DNA of 64,000 nucleotides from Rhodococcus sp. RD6.2. Its GTDB lineage: Bacteria; Actinomycetota; Actinomycetes; Mycobacteriales; Mycobacteriaceae. Where the stretch lies: NCBI RefSeq assembly GCF_001040705.1, contig NZ_CVQP01000001.1, positions 798,324 to 862,323 of the forward strand, given 5' to 3'. Within the stretch, counting starts at the first letter, position 1. Each line of letters opens with the position of its first letter. The translations under genes and the position numbers were made by a program. The notes under the pieces are model-generated. The model had not been told where the DNA came from. It was given only the letters and a program-made list of their open reading frames with translations, and searched no databases. Positions 46,508 through 56,167 of this stretch are shown in pieces.

Positions 46508-47187
46508 CGTCATCCGGAAACAATCCCGAATCCGCTTCCTCTGACACCGCTTTCCGGGTGTTTCTCGTCGACGATCATGCCGTGTTCCGGTCTGGGGTGC
46601 GGGCCGAGCTGGCAACGGAACCCGACATCGTGGTGGTCGGTGAGGCCGGCGGAGTCGCGGAGGCGATCGCGGGAATCGACGCCACCTCACCGGACGTGGT
46701 CCTGCTCGACGTGCACATGCCGGACGGCGGTGGCGTCGCGGTGCTGGCCGGGATCGCGCCGGGCCCGGTGTGCCTGGCGCTCAGCGTCTCCGATGCGGCG
46801 GAGGACGTGATCGCGGTGATCCGGGCGGGTGCCCGGGGTTACGTCACCAAGACGATCTCGGGTCGTGAACTCGCAGACGGTGTCCGGCGGGTCGCCGGGG
46901 GAGACGCGGTGTTCAGCCCGCGTCTCGCGGGGTTCGTCCTCGACTCGTTCACCGGGCGATCGTCCGTTCCCGAGCCGCCGCTCGACCCGGAACTCGATTC
47001 GCTCACTCCGCGTGAACTCGAGGTGTTGCGCCTGCTCGCTCGCGGCTACACGTACCGGGAGATCGCCGAGACGCTGGTGATCTCCGTGAAGACCGTCGAG
47101 ACGCACGCGTCCAACGTGCTCCGCAAGACACAGCAGTCCAACCGGAACGCGCTCACCCGTTGGGCGCACCGACGTCGCATCGAGTGA
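46504..47187 (+). CDS. NarL/LuxR-family response regulator
   Basis: A 227-residue regulator. Receiver domain: acidic pair VDDHAVF, phospho-acceptor Asp 69 in LLDVHMPDGG, Lys 116 in RGYVTKTISG. LuxR-type HTH (about residues 160-220): LTPRELEVLRLLARGYTYREIAETLVISVKTVETHASNVL. Partner of the PspC histidine kinase. The paired ATCAGGG palindromes at 45108-45170 are its probable autoregulatory sites. Confidence 0.95.
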   Translation: MTSSGNNPESASSDTAFRVFLVDDHAVFRSGVRAELATEPDIVVVGEAGGVAEAIAGIDATSPDVVLLDVHMPDGGGVAVLAGIAPGPVCLALSVSDAAEDVIAVIRAGARGYVTKTISGRELADGVRRVAGGDAVFSPRLAGFVLDSFTGRSSVPEPPLDPELDSLTPRELEVLRLLARGYTYREIAETLVISVKTVETHASNVLRKTQQSNRNALTRWAHRRRIE

Positions 47188-47246
47188 CGGCGGCCGGTCG
47201 AGGATCCCCGATGTCCGCCAATCCCGATGTCCTCCAACGCGGGATG

Positions 47247-47290
47247 CGAACGGGCCGTTCAGTCCCCGGAGGGACTGAACGGCCCGTTCG
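47247..47290. terminator. Terminator palindrome between response regulator and ctaD unit
   Basis: Perfect 20-bp arms (47247-47266 with 47271-47290) around CGGA, between convergent genes. Arms contain the palindrome GAACGGGCCGTTC, related to the hairpin at 37474. Confidence 0.88.
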
Positions 47291-47305
47291 TACCATCGAT
47301 CGGGA

Positions 47306-47518
47306 CTATTCGGTGGTGGTTCCTCCGGCGCGGGCGCGGCACACGACCCACGCGAGCGCCGTGGCCGCGAAGGCCAGTGCGGCGGGCACGGGGATCAGCA
47401 GGGGCGAGGCCAGCGTCGCCACCAGGACGAGCATCGGCACCAGCAGTGCACCGGGGTGGGGGCGGTAGGTCGGTACGACCTGCTGGTCCAGCCAGGTCGG
47501 GGCCGGACCCGCCCTCAT
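47306..47518 (-). CDS. Small membrane protein coupled to ctaD
   Basis: A 70-residue protein with two hydrophobic stretches ([19 protein letters not shown] and [13 protein letters not shown]). The ATG overlaps the ctaD stop by four bases (ATGA). Possibly a small accessory subunit of the cytochrome oxidase; no match recalled. Confidence 0.6.
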   Translation of the reverse strand: MRAGPAPTWLDQQVVPTYRPHPGALLVPMLVLVATLASPLLIPVPAALAFAATALAWVVCRARAGGTTTE

Positions 47519-49242
47519 CGCCCAGCCTCGACGGGGGTGTGGCCGCGTCCGACGTGGGCCTCGGCGTGCATCCGCTCGACCATGTGCGGGTAGTGCAGCT
47601 CGAACGCCGGGCGCTCCGAACGGATCCGGGGCAGCTCGGTGAAGTTGTGACGCGGCGGAGGGCAGCTCGTCGCCCACTCGAGCGAGTTGCCATAGCCCCA
47701 CGGATCGTCGACCGTGACGACCTCGCCGTAGCGGTAGCTCTTGAAGACGTTCCAGATGAACGGCAGCGTCGAGGCACCGAGGACGAACGCACCGATCGTG
47801 GAGATCGCGTTCAACGTGGTGAAGCTGTCCGTGGGCAGGTAGTCGGCGTAGCGACGGGGCATGCCCTCGTTGCCGAGCCAGTGCTGCACGAGGAACGTGG
47901 CGTGGAAGCCGATGAACGTCAACCAGAAGTGCCACTTCGCGAGACGCTCGTCCATCAGCCGGCCCGTCATCTTCGGGAACCAGAAGTAGATGCCCGCGTA
48001 GGTGGCGAACACGATCGTGCCGAACAGCACGTAGTGGAAGTGCGCGACGACGAAATACGAATCGTGCAGCTGGAAGTCGAGCGGCGGGCTGGCCAGGAGC
48101 ACACCGGACAGGCCACCGAAGAGGAACGTCACGATGAAGCCGACCGAGAACAGCATCGGTGACTCGAACGTCAACTGGCCCTTCCACATGGTGCCGATCC
48201 AGTTGAAGAACTTCACACCGGTCGGAACCGCGATGAGGAACGTCATGAAGGAGAAGAACGGCAGCAGGATCGCGCCGGTGGCGTACATGTGGTGCGCCCA
48301 CACCGCGATGGACAGGGCGGCGATGCCGAGCGTGGCGTAGACCAGGCCGCTGTAACCGAAGATCGGCTTACGCGAGAAGACCGGGAAGATCTCCGACACG
48401 ATGCCGAAGAACGGCAGCGCCAGCACGTACACCTCGGGGTGTCCGAAGAACCAGAACAGGTGCTGCCACAACATGACTCCGCCGTTGGCGGGATCGAAGA
48501 TGTGCGCGCCGAAGTGACGGTCGACGAACAGCGCGAGCAACGCCGCTGCGAGCAGTGGGAAGATCATCAGGGCGAGCAGGCTCGCGACGAGGGTGTTCCA
48601 GGTGAAGATCGGCATGCGGAACATGGTCATGCCGGGTGCCCGCAGGCAGACGATCGTCGAGATCAGGTTGACCGCACCGAGGATGGTGCCGAGGCCGCCG
48701 AGGGTCAGGCCGATGATCCACAGGTCGGCGCCCGCTCCGGGGGAGTACGCCACGTCGGTCAGGGGAACGTATGCGGTCCAACCGAAGTCGGCGGCACCGC
48801 CGGGGGTGACGAAGCCTGCGGAGGCGATCAACCCGCCGAACAGGTACATCCAGTAGCTGACGGCGTTGAGGCGCGGGAAGCACACGTCGGGGGAGCCGAT
48901 CTGCAGCGGCATGATGTAGTTCGCGAAGCCGAAGAAGATCGGTGTCGCATACAGCAGCAGCATGACTGTGCCGTGCATCGTGAACAGCTGGTTGTACTGC
49001 TCGTTCGACAGGAACTGCATGCCGGGCACGGCGAGTTCGGTGCGGATGAGCAGGGCCATCAGTCCGCCGATGAGGAAGAAGGCGAACGAGGTGACGATGT
49101 ACATGACACCGATCGTCTTGTGATCGGTGGTGGTGAGCAGTTTGACGATTGCCGAGCCCTTCGGCGCGGAGCCGGTGGGTGCGGGTCGGGTGGGATCGAC
49201 CGGGTCGATCGCGGCGGCGGGGCGGGGGGCGAGATCAACCAT
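47515..49242 (-). CDS. ctaD: Cytochrome c oxidase subunit I
   Basis: Catalytic subunit of the aa3-type terminal oxidase (bcc-aa3 supercomplex in actinobacteria), with haem a, haem a3 and CuB. The 575-residue protein has about twelve helices. Motifs: [11 protein letters not shown] with a haem a ligand, [19 protein letters not shown] with the CuB His and the crosslinked Tyr, [18 protein letters not shown], and [16 protein letters not shown] with haem a3/haem a His residues. Alone apart from the small downstream gene; ctaC, ctaE and ctaF are expected elsewhere. Confidence 0.98.
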   Translation of the reverse strand: MVDLAPRPAAAIDPVDPTRPAPTGSAPKGSAIVKLLTTTDHKTIGVMYIVTSFAFFLIGGLMALLIRTELAVPGMQFLSNEQYNQLFTMHGTVMLLLYATPIFFGFANYIMPLQIGSPDVCFPRLNAVSYWMYLFGGLIASAGFVTPGGAADFGWTAYVPLTDVAYSPGAGADLWIIGLTLGGLGTILGAVNLISTIVCLRAPGMTMFRMPIFTWNTLVASLLALMIFPLLAAALLALFVDRHFGAHIFDPANGGVMLWQHLFWFFGHPEVYVLALPFFGIVSEIFPVFSRKPIFGYSGLVYATLGIAALSIAVWAHHMYATGAILLPFFSFMTFLIAVPTGVKFFNWIGTMWKGQLTFESPMLFSVGFIVTFLFGGLSGVLLASPPLDFQLHDSYFVVAHFHYVLFGTIVFATYAGIYFWFPKMTGRLMDERLAKWHFWLTFIGFHATFLVQHWLGNEGMPRRYADYLPTDSFTTLNAISTIGAFVLGASTLPFIWNVFKSYRYGEVVTVDDPWGYGNSLEWATSCPPPRHNFTELPRIRSERPAFELHYPHMVERMHAEAHVGRGHTPVEAGR

Positions 49243-49434
49243 GCCGCACGCTCACTCGGCCGCGTCGAACTGCTGCCGGACTCCCGGGTCTTCTGTGCTC
49301 ACGCATGACACGAAATGGTCGTCGGCATCGACGGCGCGTGAAAGAGTCGAAGGTCCCGAGAGGAATGGGACGTGGGTCACAGTTCTCAGGGTGGGAGCAC
49401 TGTGGTCAAATGTGTTGCGCTGAAGTGGTTCTCG

Positions 49435-50592
49435 TCAGGCCAGGATGGCGACTGCCAGGATGACGACCAGGATGGCCGCGACGGCGAGCGCGACGACGAG
49501 TGGTGTGGGCAGGCCCGCGGTGTCGCGCTTGGGCTCGAACGCGGGAGGCTGCGGCAGGCCGGGGCCGGGCCGGCGAACGGAGTGCAGTGGTTCTGTCTGA
49601 GGTGCGGCGGGGAGCCCGCTCACGGTGCTGTGATGCGGGCGGCGCGCGGCGGGTGCGGCGCCGCGCCTTGCCCAGAACGGAACGGTGCCGTCCGGGTCAC
49701 GTAGGGGTGCGCCGAGCACGTACGCGATGCTGGTGCCCGGACCGGACGTGCTGTACGCCAGCAGGTCACGCGCCTCGGCCATCGTCGGCCGCCTGCTGGG
49801 GTCGGGTTCGAGCATGCGCAGCAGGACGTCGGTGAGGGGGCCGCTGCGCGTCGGCCGCATGATCTCGGCCTTGGCGACCCGGTGGAGGAGTGCGATGGCG
49901 TCGTCGTCGATGCCGAACGGGGGTTGCCCCTCGGTCGCGGTGTACAGGGTGGCGCCGAGCGAGAACACGTCGGAGGCCTCGGTGTGGTCGCCTCCGCGGG
50001 CCACCTCCGGCGCGAAGTACGCGGGTGTACCGACGATCGCCGAGGTCGAGCCGGTCTGGGTCTCGCCCTTGGCGTAGGAGATGCCGAAGTCGCTGATCTT
50101 GACGGTTCCCGCGGTGGGGCCGCGATCGGCGATCAGGATGTTGCCCGGTTTGACGTCGCGGTGCACTATGCCCGCGGCATGTGCCTCGGCGAGCGCATCG
50201 GCGACCTGGGCCCCGATCTGGGCCACCTGCAGCGGGGGCAGTGATTCGGTGACGTTCAATGCCTGGGCGAGGCTGCGGGAGGGCATGTACTCCATGACCA
50301 GCCACGGGTCGTCGCCCTCGAGGGTGACGTCGTACATCGCGGTGGCGTGCGGGTGGGTGAGGCGTCCCGCGAGTCGGCCCTCGCGCATGGCGCGGGCGCG
50401 GGCCTCCTTCACCGCGGACTCGGTGAGGTCGGCGGGGAAGGAGATCTGCTTGACGGCGACGTCGCGGTCGAGTCGGGTGTCGTGCGCCAACCACACCGAG
50501 CCCATACCGCCCCCGCCGAGCTTCGAGCGCAGTCGGTAGCGCCCGGCCACGAGATGGTCCGGTCCGACGATTCGCTGCCCCTGCTGCGCCAC
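49435..50592 (-). CDS. Membrane-anchored Ser/Thr protein kinase (Pkn type)
   Basis: A 385-residue kinase. Gly-rich loop LGGGGMGSVW (about residues 25-34), catalytic Lys 48 in VAVKQ, HRDVKPGN with Asp 146, and DFG 168-170, followed by GTPAYFAPE. After the kinase domain (to about residue 275) comes a Pro/Arg-rich linker and one transmembrane helix at the very C-terminus (LVVALAVAAILVVILAVAILA region), with no outside sensor domain. GTG 50592 was chosen since it gives the N-terminal lobe just before GRYRLRSKLG. Targets unknown. Confidence 0.93.
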   Translation of the reverse strand: MAQQGQRIVGPDHLVAGRYRLRSKLGGGGMGSVWLAHDTRLDRDVAVKQISFPADLTESAVKEARARAMREGRLAGRLTHPHATAMYDVTLEGDDPWLVMEYMPSRSLAQALNVTESLPPLQVAQIGAQVADALAEAHAAGIVHRDVKPGNILIADRGPTAGTVKISDFGISYAKGETQTGSTSAIVGTPAYFAPEVARGGDHTEASDVFSLGATLYTATEGQPPFGIDDDAIALLHRVAKAEIMRPTRSGPLTDVLLRMLEPDPSRRPTMAEARDLLAYSTSGPGTSIAYVLGAPLRDPDGTVPFWARRGAAPAARRPHHSTVSGLPAAPQTEPLHSVRRPGPGLPQPPAFEPKRDTAGLPTPLVVALAVAAILVVILAVAILA

Positions 50593-50698
50593 ACCGCGAG
50601 GGTAGACGACGCGTCGTCGGGGCCGCTCCCCGGAGCCCTGAACTGGGGATACTCCACGCCTTGACGGCGCAGTCGGGACGGGCTTTACTGAACGGGTA

Positions 50699-50718
50699 TC
50701 GAATGTGTGTTCGATAAT
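50699..50718 (+). promoter_or_regulatory. LexA (SOS) box and -10 of imuA'-imuB
   Basis: TCGAATGTGTGTTCGA (50699-50714) matches the actinobacterial SOS box TCGAAC-N4-GTTCGA at 11 of 12 defined positions. GATAAT (50713-50718) overlaps it and fits a -10 element. LexA bound here would block the promoter. Confidence 0.88.
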
Positions 50719-50809
50719 GGTTCGGGTGGTCCGCGTCTTCCCCGCGGCGGTGCCTCGACCGATGGTCGTGGATGTCGTGCGTGGGCGGATGTGTGGACGG
50801 AGTGTGCCT

Positions 50810-51586
50810 GTGGGTGGGACGAGTGGTGCCGCGCCGGAAGTTCCGGTGGTACTCGAGGCGTCGGGGCTCTCCCGGCGGGAACGAATCGAGCTGTTGCGCA
50901 GTCGGATCGCCGCAGTGCCCGCGCGTGGCGAGTCCGTCGCGACTCGTCCGGACCTGGCTCCGGGAGCCGAGCGAGAGGTGCTGCCCGTGCCCGAGCCGCT
51001 GGCCGTGCTGCTTCCGCAGGGCGGGTTGCCTCGGGGATCGGTTGTCGCCGTTTCGGGCGCGGCGTCGCTGCTGGTCGGTCTCATCGCCGCGGTGACGGCG
51101 TCCGGTGGGCACGCGGCCGTGGTCGGGCACCCTCGGCTCGGGTTGCTCGCGGCGTCCGAGATGGGTGCCGAACTCGGACGGCTGGCGGTGATCCCCGACC
51201 CGGGTCCCGATCCGGTCGAGGTGGCGGCAGTGCTCCTGGACGGGCTCGACCTGGTGGTGCTCGGTCTCGGCGCTCTGGTGGTGCCGCCGTCGCGGGCGCG
51301 GGCGGTCGTCGCGCGCGCCCGCAGCAAAGGGGCGACCCTGCTGGTGACCGGTGGTGGCTGGGGCGGCGCGGAGATCCGTCTCGATGCGACCGTGCACGAG
51401 TACGACGGGCTCGGTAGGGGGTGCGGCAGGCTGCGGGGACTGCGGTTGTCGGTCGGAGCCGAGGGGCGGGCGTTTCAGCGTCGTACCGCCCGCGTCGACC
51501 TGTGTCCGCGCCGCGGTCGTGTGGAGTGGTTCCCTGAATCTGTTGAACCGCAGCCAATCTCGCTTGTCCCGAGTGGTGCGGCGTGA
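50810..51586 (+). CDS. imuA': ImuA' mutasome accessory protein
   Basis: A RecA-like-fold protein, 258 residues from the chosen start, needed with ImuB and DnaE2 for damage-induced mutagenesis. Recognisable by its place before imuB and by [20 protein letters not shown] at the N-terminus and the [20 protein letters not shown] segment where RecA has its P-loop (degenerate here). GTG 50810 has GGACGGAG upstream; ATG 50762 and ATG 50789 are alternatives, but the LexA-box promoter excludes starts before about 50724. Overlaps imuB by four bases. Confidence 0.85.
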   Translation: MGGTSGAAPEVPVVLEASGLSRRERIELLRSRIAAVPARGESVATRPDLAPGAEREVLPVPEPLAVLLPQGGLPRGSVVAVSGAASLLVGLIAAVTASGGHAAVVGHPRLGLLAASEMGAELGRLAVIPDPGPDPVEVAAVLLDGLDLVVLGLGALVVPPSRARAVVARARSKGATLLVTGGGWGGAEIRLDATVHEYDGLGRGCGRLRGLRLSVGAEGRAFQRRTARVDLCPRRGRVEWFPESVEPQPISLVPSGAA

Positions 51587-53160
51587 GCTCGCCGCGGGTG
51601 TTGGCGCTGTGGTGCGCGGACTGGCCCGCGGTCGCGGCGGCGGCGTCCGAGGATCTGCCGCCGACCGAACCGGTGGCGGTGCTCGCCGGTAGCCGGGTCG
51701 TCGCGTGCACCGCCCCGGCCAGGGCGGACGGGGTGGTGCCGGGGCTGCGGCGCCGGGACGCGCAGGGGCGATGCCCACGACTGCACGTGCTGGCCGCGGA
51801 CGAGGCGCGTGATGCCCGGATGTTCGAGCCGGTGGCCGCGGCGGTCGACGCAGCCACACCCGGGGTCGAGGTGATGCGTCCCGGGCTGTTGGTCCTCGCC
51901 GCGCGGGGCGCGGCCCGGTACTTCGGATCGGAGGAGGCTGCCGCGGAGCGGTTGGTGGACGAGGTGGCCGCGGTGGGAACGGAATGCCAGATCGGGATTG
52001 CCGACGAGTTGTCCACCGCGGTTGTCGCGGCGCGCAGAGGGGTGCTGGTCCCGCCCGGAGAGGGGGCGCGGTTCCTGGCCCCACTTCCCGTCGCGGAACT
52101 CGCGGCCGAGCCAGCGCTGTCGGGCCAGGGCCGCACCGATCTGATCGATCTGTTGCGTCGCCTCGGTCTGCGCACGGTCGGGGACTTCGCCGCGCTGACC
52201 CCGGTCGCGGTGGCCTCCCGGTTCGGGGCGGACGCGGCCGTGGCCCATCGCAGTGCCCGGGCGCAGCCGGAGCGTCCGCCGTCGGCGCGTGCCCTGCCGC
52301 CCGATCTGGCGGTGGAGTTGCAACTCGACCCGCCCGTCGATCGGGTGGACGCGGCCGCGTTCGCGGGCCGCACTCTGGCCGAACGACTGCACGCCCGACT
52401 GTCAGCCGCCTCGGTGGCGTGCACACGGCTGGAGGTGTACGCGAGTACCGGTCACGGACAAAGCCTTTCGCGGATCTGGCGGTGCGCCGAGCCGCTGACA
52501 CCGGACGGCACCGCGGACCGGGTGCGCTGGCAGTTGGACGGCTGGCTGACCGGACGCAGCGAGGCGAGGCCCACCGCGGGAATCGAGGTACTGCGACTGG
52601 AGCCGGTCGAGGTGGTGGCGGCCGGTGCGCTGCAACTCGGCCTGTGGGGTGGGGTCGGGGCCGAGGACGAGCGCGCGCGCCGCGCCCTGGTCCGGGTGCA
52701 GGGACTCCTGGGCGGTGACGCCGTCCGGGTCGGGGTGCTCAGTGGCGGCCGGGGACCCGGGGAGCGGGTCACGGTCGTGCCTCTCGGTGACGAGCCGGTG
52801 CCTGCCGCCGACCCGGCGGCTCCGTGGCCGGGGCGTCTCCCCGAACCGGCGCCCACCGCGGTGCTGCCGGAGCCGCCGCCCGTCGTGCTCGAGGATTCTG
52901 CGGGGTGCCCGGTGTCGGTCACCGATCGCGGCGAGTTCGATTCCCGACCGGCCCGACTGCGGTGGGGGAGGCGGAGTTGGGATCTGCTCGGGTGCGCAGG
53001 TCCCTGGCCGGTGGAGGAGCGGTGGTGGGATCCGGCCTCCGCACGCAGGCTCGCCCGCGCCCAGGTTCTGCTCGCGCCCGCAGGAGGGGAGGGCGGCCCC
53101 CGTGCGCTGCTGGTGCGGTTTGACGGGTCCGGTTGGCGTGTCGAGGGGGTGTACGAGTGA
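51583..53160 (+). CDS. imuB: ImuB, Y-family polymerase-like mutasome protein
   Basis: A 525-residue catalytically inactive Y-family polymerase homologue that links DnaE2 to the sliding clamp. The N-terminal palm region [13 protein letters not shown] lacks the polymerase acidic residues (CADWP where active enzymes have the metal-binding DxD context). The beta-clamp motif QLGLWG is at residues 351-356, as in the M. tuberculosis ImuB motif QLPLWG. A long C-terminal part ends [17 protein letters not shown]. Coupled to imuA'. dnaE2 is not next to it. Confidence 0.93.
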   Translation: MSSPRVLALWCADWPAVAAAASEDLPPTEPVAVLAGSRVVACTAPARADGVVPGLRRRDAQGRCPRLHVLAADEARDARMFEPVAAAVDAATPGVEVMRPGLLVLAARGAARYFGSEEAAAERLVDEVAAVGTECQIGIADELSTAVVAARRGVLVPPGEGARFLAPLPVAELAAEPALSGQGRTDLIDLLRRLGLRTVGDFAALTPVAVASRFGADAAVAHRSARAQPERPPSARALPPDLAVELQLDPPVDRVDAAAFAGRTLAERLHARLSAASVACTRLEVYASTGHGQSLSRIWRCAEPLTPDGTADRVRWQLDGWLTGRSEARPTAGIEVLRLEPVEVVAAGALQLGLWGGVGAEDERARRALVRVQGLLGGDAVRVGVLSGGRGPGERVTVVPLGDEPVPAADPAAPWPGRLPEPAPTAVLPEPPPVVLEDSAGCPVSVTDRGEFDSRPARLRWGRRSWDLLGCAGPWPVEERWWDPASARRLARAQVLLAPAGGEGGPRALLVRFDGSGWRVEGVYE

Positions 53161-53241
53161 AGCCCACCGCGACCGTCCCGCGGGATGGCGACTACCCTTT
53201 CGGCAGAGAAGCTGAGCAGCGCGAAGGACAGGTACGACTCG

Positions 53242-54000
53242 ATGATGACGACGGCGACGGCGACGTTCGACGACGTCGACATCCACTACCGCGACTCGCG
53301 TGGCGCCGATCCGGTGCCGGTCCTGCTGGTGCACGGCATGGGCGGGGACGGCGCGACGTGGGACCGCTTCGCCCGGGCGCTCGTCACGCGTGGACGCCGG
53401 GTGATCGTCGCGGACCTTCGCGGACACGGCCGTAGCGCGCACGCCCCGAGCTACCGCTTCCACGAGTTCGGCGCGGACCTGCTCGCACTGTGCGATCACC
53501 TGGCCCTCGATCGCGTCGACGTCGTCGGGCATTCGCTCGGTGGGCACGCGGCGTCGCTGGCCGCTCAGTCGCGCCCCGACCTCGTGCGGCGTCTCGTCCT
53601 CGAGGAGGCACCGCTGCCGCTGCGGACAGGTGAGGAGTTGGGGTCGCTCGCGCGTCGACTGCCGAGCCCGGTGGAACTGTGGCATGCGGGGACGAGCCTG
53701 CTTCGCAGCCCCCGGGCGTCGTTCGCCTTCGACCGATCGATGACGCGGTCGGCGCTCGAACAGTTCCGCACACCGCACCCCGCGTGGTGGTCGGCGTTGC
53801 CGTCGATGACCGCGTCGACGCTGATGATCACCGGTGGGCCGAGGGGAATGGTCGACCCGGCCCGGTTGGACGCTGCGGTCGCCGCGATCCCGGACAGTCG
53901 TGCCGTGACGATCGAGGTCGGCCACAGCGTTCACCGTGACCGGCCCCGCGAATTCGAATCGACCGTAGTCGGGTTCCTGGCCAACGACGGACGGGGATAA
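53242..54000 (+). CDS. Alpha/beta hydrolase
   Basis: A 252-residue hydrolase: LLVHGMGGDGATWDRF (oxyanion), VVGHSLGGHAASLA (Ser nucleophile about residue 101), and VGHSVHRDRPREFE with the His. Start could be ATG 53242 (AAGGACAGG upstream) or ATG 53185. It is followed seven bases later by a TetR gene and then the sucrase/ferredoxin-like gene, so all three may form one unit. Substrate unknown. Confidence 0.85.
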   Translation: MMTTATATFDDVDIHYRDSRGADPVPVLLVHGMGGDGATWDRFARALVTRGRRVIVADLRGHGRSAHAPSYRFHEFGADLLALCDHLALDRVDVVGHSLGGHAASLAAQSRPDLVRRLVLEEAPLPLRTGEELGSLARRLPSPVELWHAGTSLLRSPRASFAFDRSMTRSALEQFRTPHPAWWSALPSMTASTLMITGGPRGMVDPARLDAAVAAIPDSRAVTIEVGHSVHRDRPREFESTVVGFLANDGRG

Positions 54001-54007
54001 TGACGCG

Positions 54008-54550
54008 ATGCGGTCACGGAAGAGGATCTTGGATGCCACGCTCGATCTGATCGGGTGCAACGGCTTCGAGGGGATCACCATCGCCTCGGTCGCGCAGGCG
54101 GCCGGCGTGACCAGGCAGACCGTGTACACGAACTTCGGCAGCCGCGAGGAAGTGGTCTCGCAGGCGATGGTCAGTCGCCTGACCGAGGTCGCCACCGAGA
54201 TCCAGCGCGAGCTGACCTCCGCGGCCGACCCCTGCGAGTATCTCGTCGAACTCATCGTCGCGTGCCGCGGGGCCGTGCGCAGCGATCCCGTCCTCACCGC
54301 ACTGTTGCGATCCGAGACCAACAATCCACTCTTCGACGACGGTGCCGTCACTCGAGCGAAAGTTGTTGCGCGCGTCCTGCTCCAGCCCATCGGTGAGCTG
54401 TTCCCCAATGTCGTCGACCGGATCGACGACTTCGCCGAGATCGCCGTCCACCTCGGCCTGTCGGTGGTCTGCTTCGACGACGCCGCGCTGCGTGACGACG
54501 ACGACCTGCGGGCGTTCCTCACTCGGTGGCTCGCGCCGGGGATCGCATGA
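54008..54550 (+). CDS. TetR-family transcriptional regulator
   Basis: A 180-residue TetR protein with HTH RILDATLDLIGCNGFEGITIASVAQAAGVTRQTVYTNFGSREEVV. It is immediately downstream of the hydrolase and overlaps the next gene by four bases (ATGA). Likely controls its own operon; no palindrome was found immediately upstream. Confidence 0.9.
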   Translation: MRSRKRILDATLDLIGCNGFEGITIASVAQAAGVTRQTVYTNFGSREEVVSQAMVSRLTEVATEIQRELTSAADPCEYLVELIVACRGAVRSDPVLTALLRSETNNPLFDDGAVTRAKVVARVLLQPIGELFPNVVDRIDDFAEIAVHLGLSVVCFDDAALRDDDDLRAFLTRWLAPGIA

Positions 54551-55428
54551 GCGCCGCACCGACCGCGCTGAAGGCGGACACCTGCTCGGCGCTCTCCGCC
54601 CTCGATGAACCGCTGGCGGGGACGGCCGCGCAGGTGACCGCGTGGCTGTGTCTCGAACATGCCGGGGCGTGGGGCCGCGACGTGTTCGCCGGCGAGGCGT
54701 TCGGTCCGCAGCTGTCGGAACGACTGCAGGCACACGTGGACGCCGCTGGAGTCCGACTGTTGTTGATCCGCAGGCCCGGACGTGCGGCGGCGAAACACAC
54801 CCGGACGGTGCTGTTCGCACGGTCCGCGCCGGACGGAACATGGTGCGAGAGCTTCGAGGTGTCCTCGCCTGCCGACCTGCTCGACCTCGACCTCACCGCC
54901 GCTGTCGAACCGCCGGGCCTCGGTGAGTCCGTCACCGCGCCGGTGGCGTTGGTGTGCGCGCACGGCAAACGCGACCAGTGCTGCGCGGTGCTCGGCAGGC
55001 CCGTCGCGGCAGGCTTGGCGGAGCGGTTCGGGGACGCGGTGTGGGAGTGCTCCCACACCGGTGGACACCGGTTTGCGCCGTCGATGATCCTGCTCCCCAC
55101 CGGCTACACGTACGGGCGCCTCGGCGTCGAGGAGTCCGTCCTGGCGATCGAGGCAGCAGGCCGGGGTGAGGTGCACCTGTCGGGGCTGCGCGGTCGCAGC
55201 TGCTGGTCTCCTGCCGGGCAGGTCGCGGAAGCCGCGGTCCGGGAACGGGTCTCGGTGGGATCCGACGACCTCACCGTCGACGGCCCGGAGGACCGTCCGG
55301 TAGTTCGGCATCGGGACGGCCGCACGTGGACCGTCCCGGTCGCCGCCGTCGCCCTGCCGCCCCGCCCCGCGAGCTGCGGCGCCGACCCCAAACCCGTGAA
55401 CGCACTCCGCGCAATCCTGCCCGCGTAG
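54547..55428 (+). CDS. Sucrase/ferredoxin-like (Suc_Fer-like) protein
   Basis: A 293-residue protein of the sucraseferredoxin-like family, a thioredoxin-fold Fe-S type. Signature: VCAHGKRDQCCAVLGRPVA and, about 30 residues on, WECSHTGGHRFAPSM; these Cys and His likely hold a [2Fe-2S] cluster. N-terminal CSALSALDEPLAGTAAQVTAWLCLE is also typical. No signal peptide. Function of the family in bacteria is not established. Last gene of the hydrolase-TetR unit. Confidence 0.88.
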   Translation: MSAAPTALKADTCSALSALDEPLAGTAAQVTAWLCLEHAGAWGRDVFAGEAFGPQLSERLQAHVDAAGVRLLLIRRPGRAAAKHTRTVLFARSAPDGTWCESFEVSSPADLLDLDLTAAVEPPGLGESVTAPVALVCAHGKRDQCCAVLGRPVAAGLAERFGDAVWECSHTGGHRFAPSMILLPTGYTYGRLGVEESVLAIEAAGRGEVHLSGLRGRSCWSPAGQVAEAAVRERVSVGSDDLTVDGPEDRPVVRHRDGRTWTVPVAAVALPPRPASCGADPKPVNALRAILPA

Positions 55429-55482
55429 TCTGACCCGCCCGACACAGTGCCCGGGTCACACGGGACGACGCCTTGGCTCAGC

Positions 55483-56154
55483 TCAAATGGAGAACCCCGG
55501 GTGCGTCGCGAACGCGTTGTCGATTACGAGATTTCCGCGCTGGCGCGCGCGTTCGCGCAGCGCCGAGGTCGTCCGCGCGCCCTGTGCGAAGTACCACCAG
55601 AGGTACAGCGCGCCGTACATCCACGCGCCCTCGTACGCCCACGTGGTGTCGGCGCCGCCACCACTGCCGAAAACCGACCCCGCCGGGAAGTTGGCATTGT
55701 GTGGTTTTCCGCCCTCGTGCCGTGACTCGTGAACGAGCGTCTCGACGCGTCCCGGAACGTCCTTGCCGAACCAGCAACCGAGATACAACTCGACCAGTCC
55801 GCCGCCGAACGAGGCAGCGATTGCCCCGCCGTTGCCGCACTTGGCACGCAGATTCTTGATGTGTTCGCGCACATAGCGGCGGGCCCAGTTCAGCATCGCG
55901 CCGGCATAGTCGTCGTTCTGCCAGTTCTCGGCCGAATAGGTCAGCGCGTAGCAGGCGTTGAACGTCCGCGCCAGCGGCAGATCGGTGTTGCACGAATCGT
56001 CCCAGCCGAATCCGTCGTCCCAGTACTCCTTGTTGCCGGCGAATCCGTATGTGTTCCAAAAGTAGTCGATGTACGTCTGGTTGCAGATCGATGCACCGTA
56101 GAAGTTGTCGCCACTCGCGTTCTTGTCGGGAGCACTTGCGCTGCACGTTGTCAT
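55483..56154 (-). CDS. Small HESRH zincin-like protein, third gene of protease unit
   Basis: A 223-residue protein that I do not recognise. Residues 139-155 read TLVHESRHEGGKPHNAN: HESRH (142-146) fits the HExxH zinc site, and His 152 could be a third ligand. Many aromatic residues (for example NEYW-like GNKEYWDDGFGWDD, ALYLWWYF) and six Cys. No signal peptide or membrane helix. ATG 56154 has a purine-rich stretch upstream. It lies 13 bases downstream of the helical-repeat gene, in a probable operon with it and the M6 protease. A metallopeptidase or inactive relative is inferred. Confidence 0.55.
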   Translation of the reverse strand: MTTCSASAPDKNASGDNFYGASICNQTYIDYFWNTYGFAGNKEYWDDGFGWDDSCNTDLPLARTFNACYALTYSAENWQNDDYAGAMLNWARRYVREHIKNLRAKCGNGGAIAASFGGGLVELYLGCWFGKDVPGRVETLVHESRHEGGKPHNANFPAGSVFGSGGGADTTWAYEGAWMYGALYLWWYFAQGARTTSALRERARQRGNLVIDNAFATHPGFSI

Positions 56155-56167
56155 TGTCTTCTCGCCT

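Noticed and set aside
52402-55311. A 969-codon minus-strand open frame
   Set aside because: It lies opposite imuB, a hydrolase, a TetR gene and a sucrase/ferredoxin-like gene, all with clear motifs. Its own translation has no motif and a shadow-like composition.
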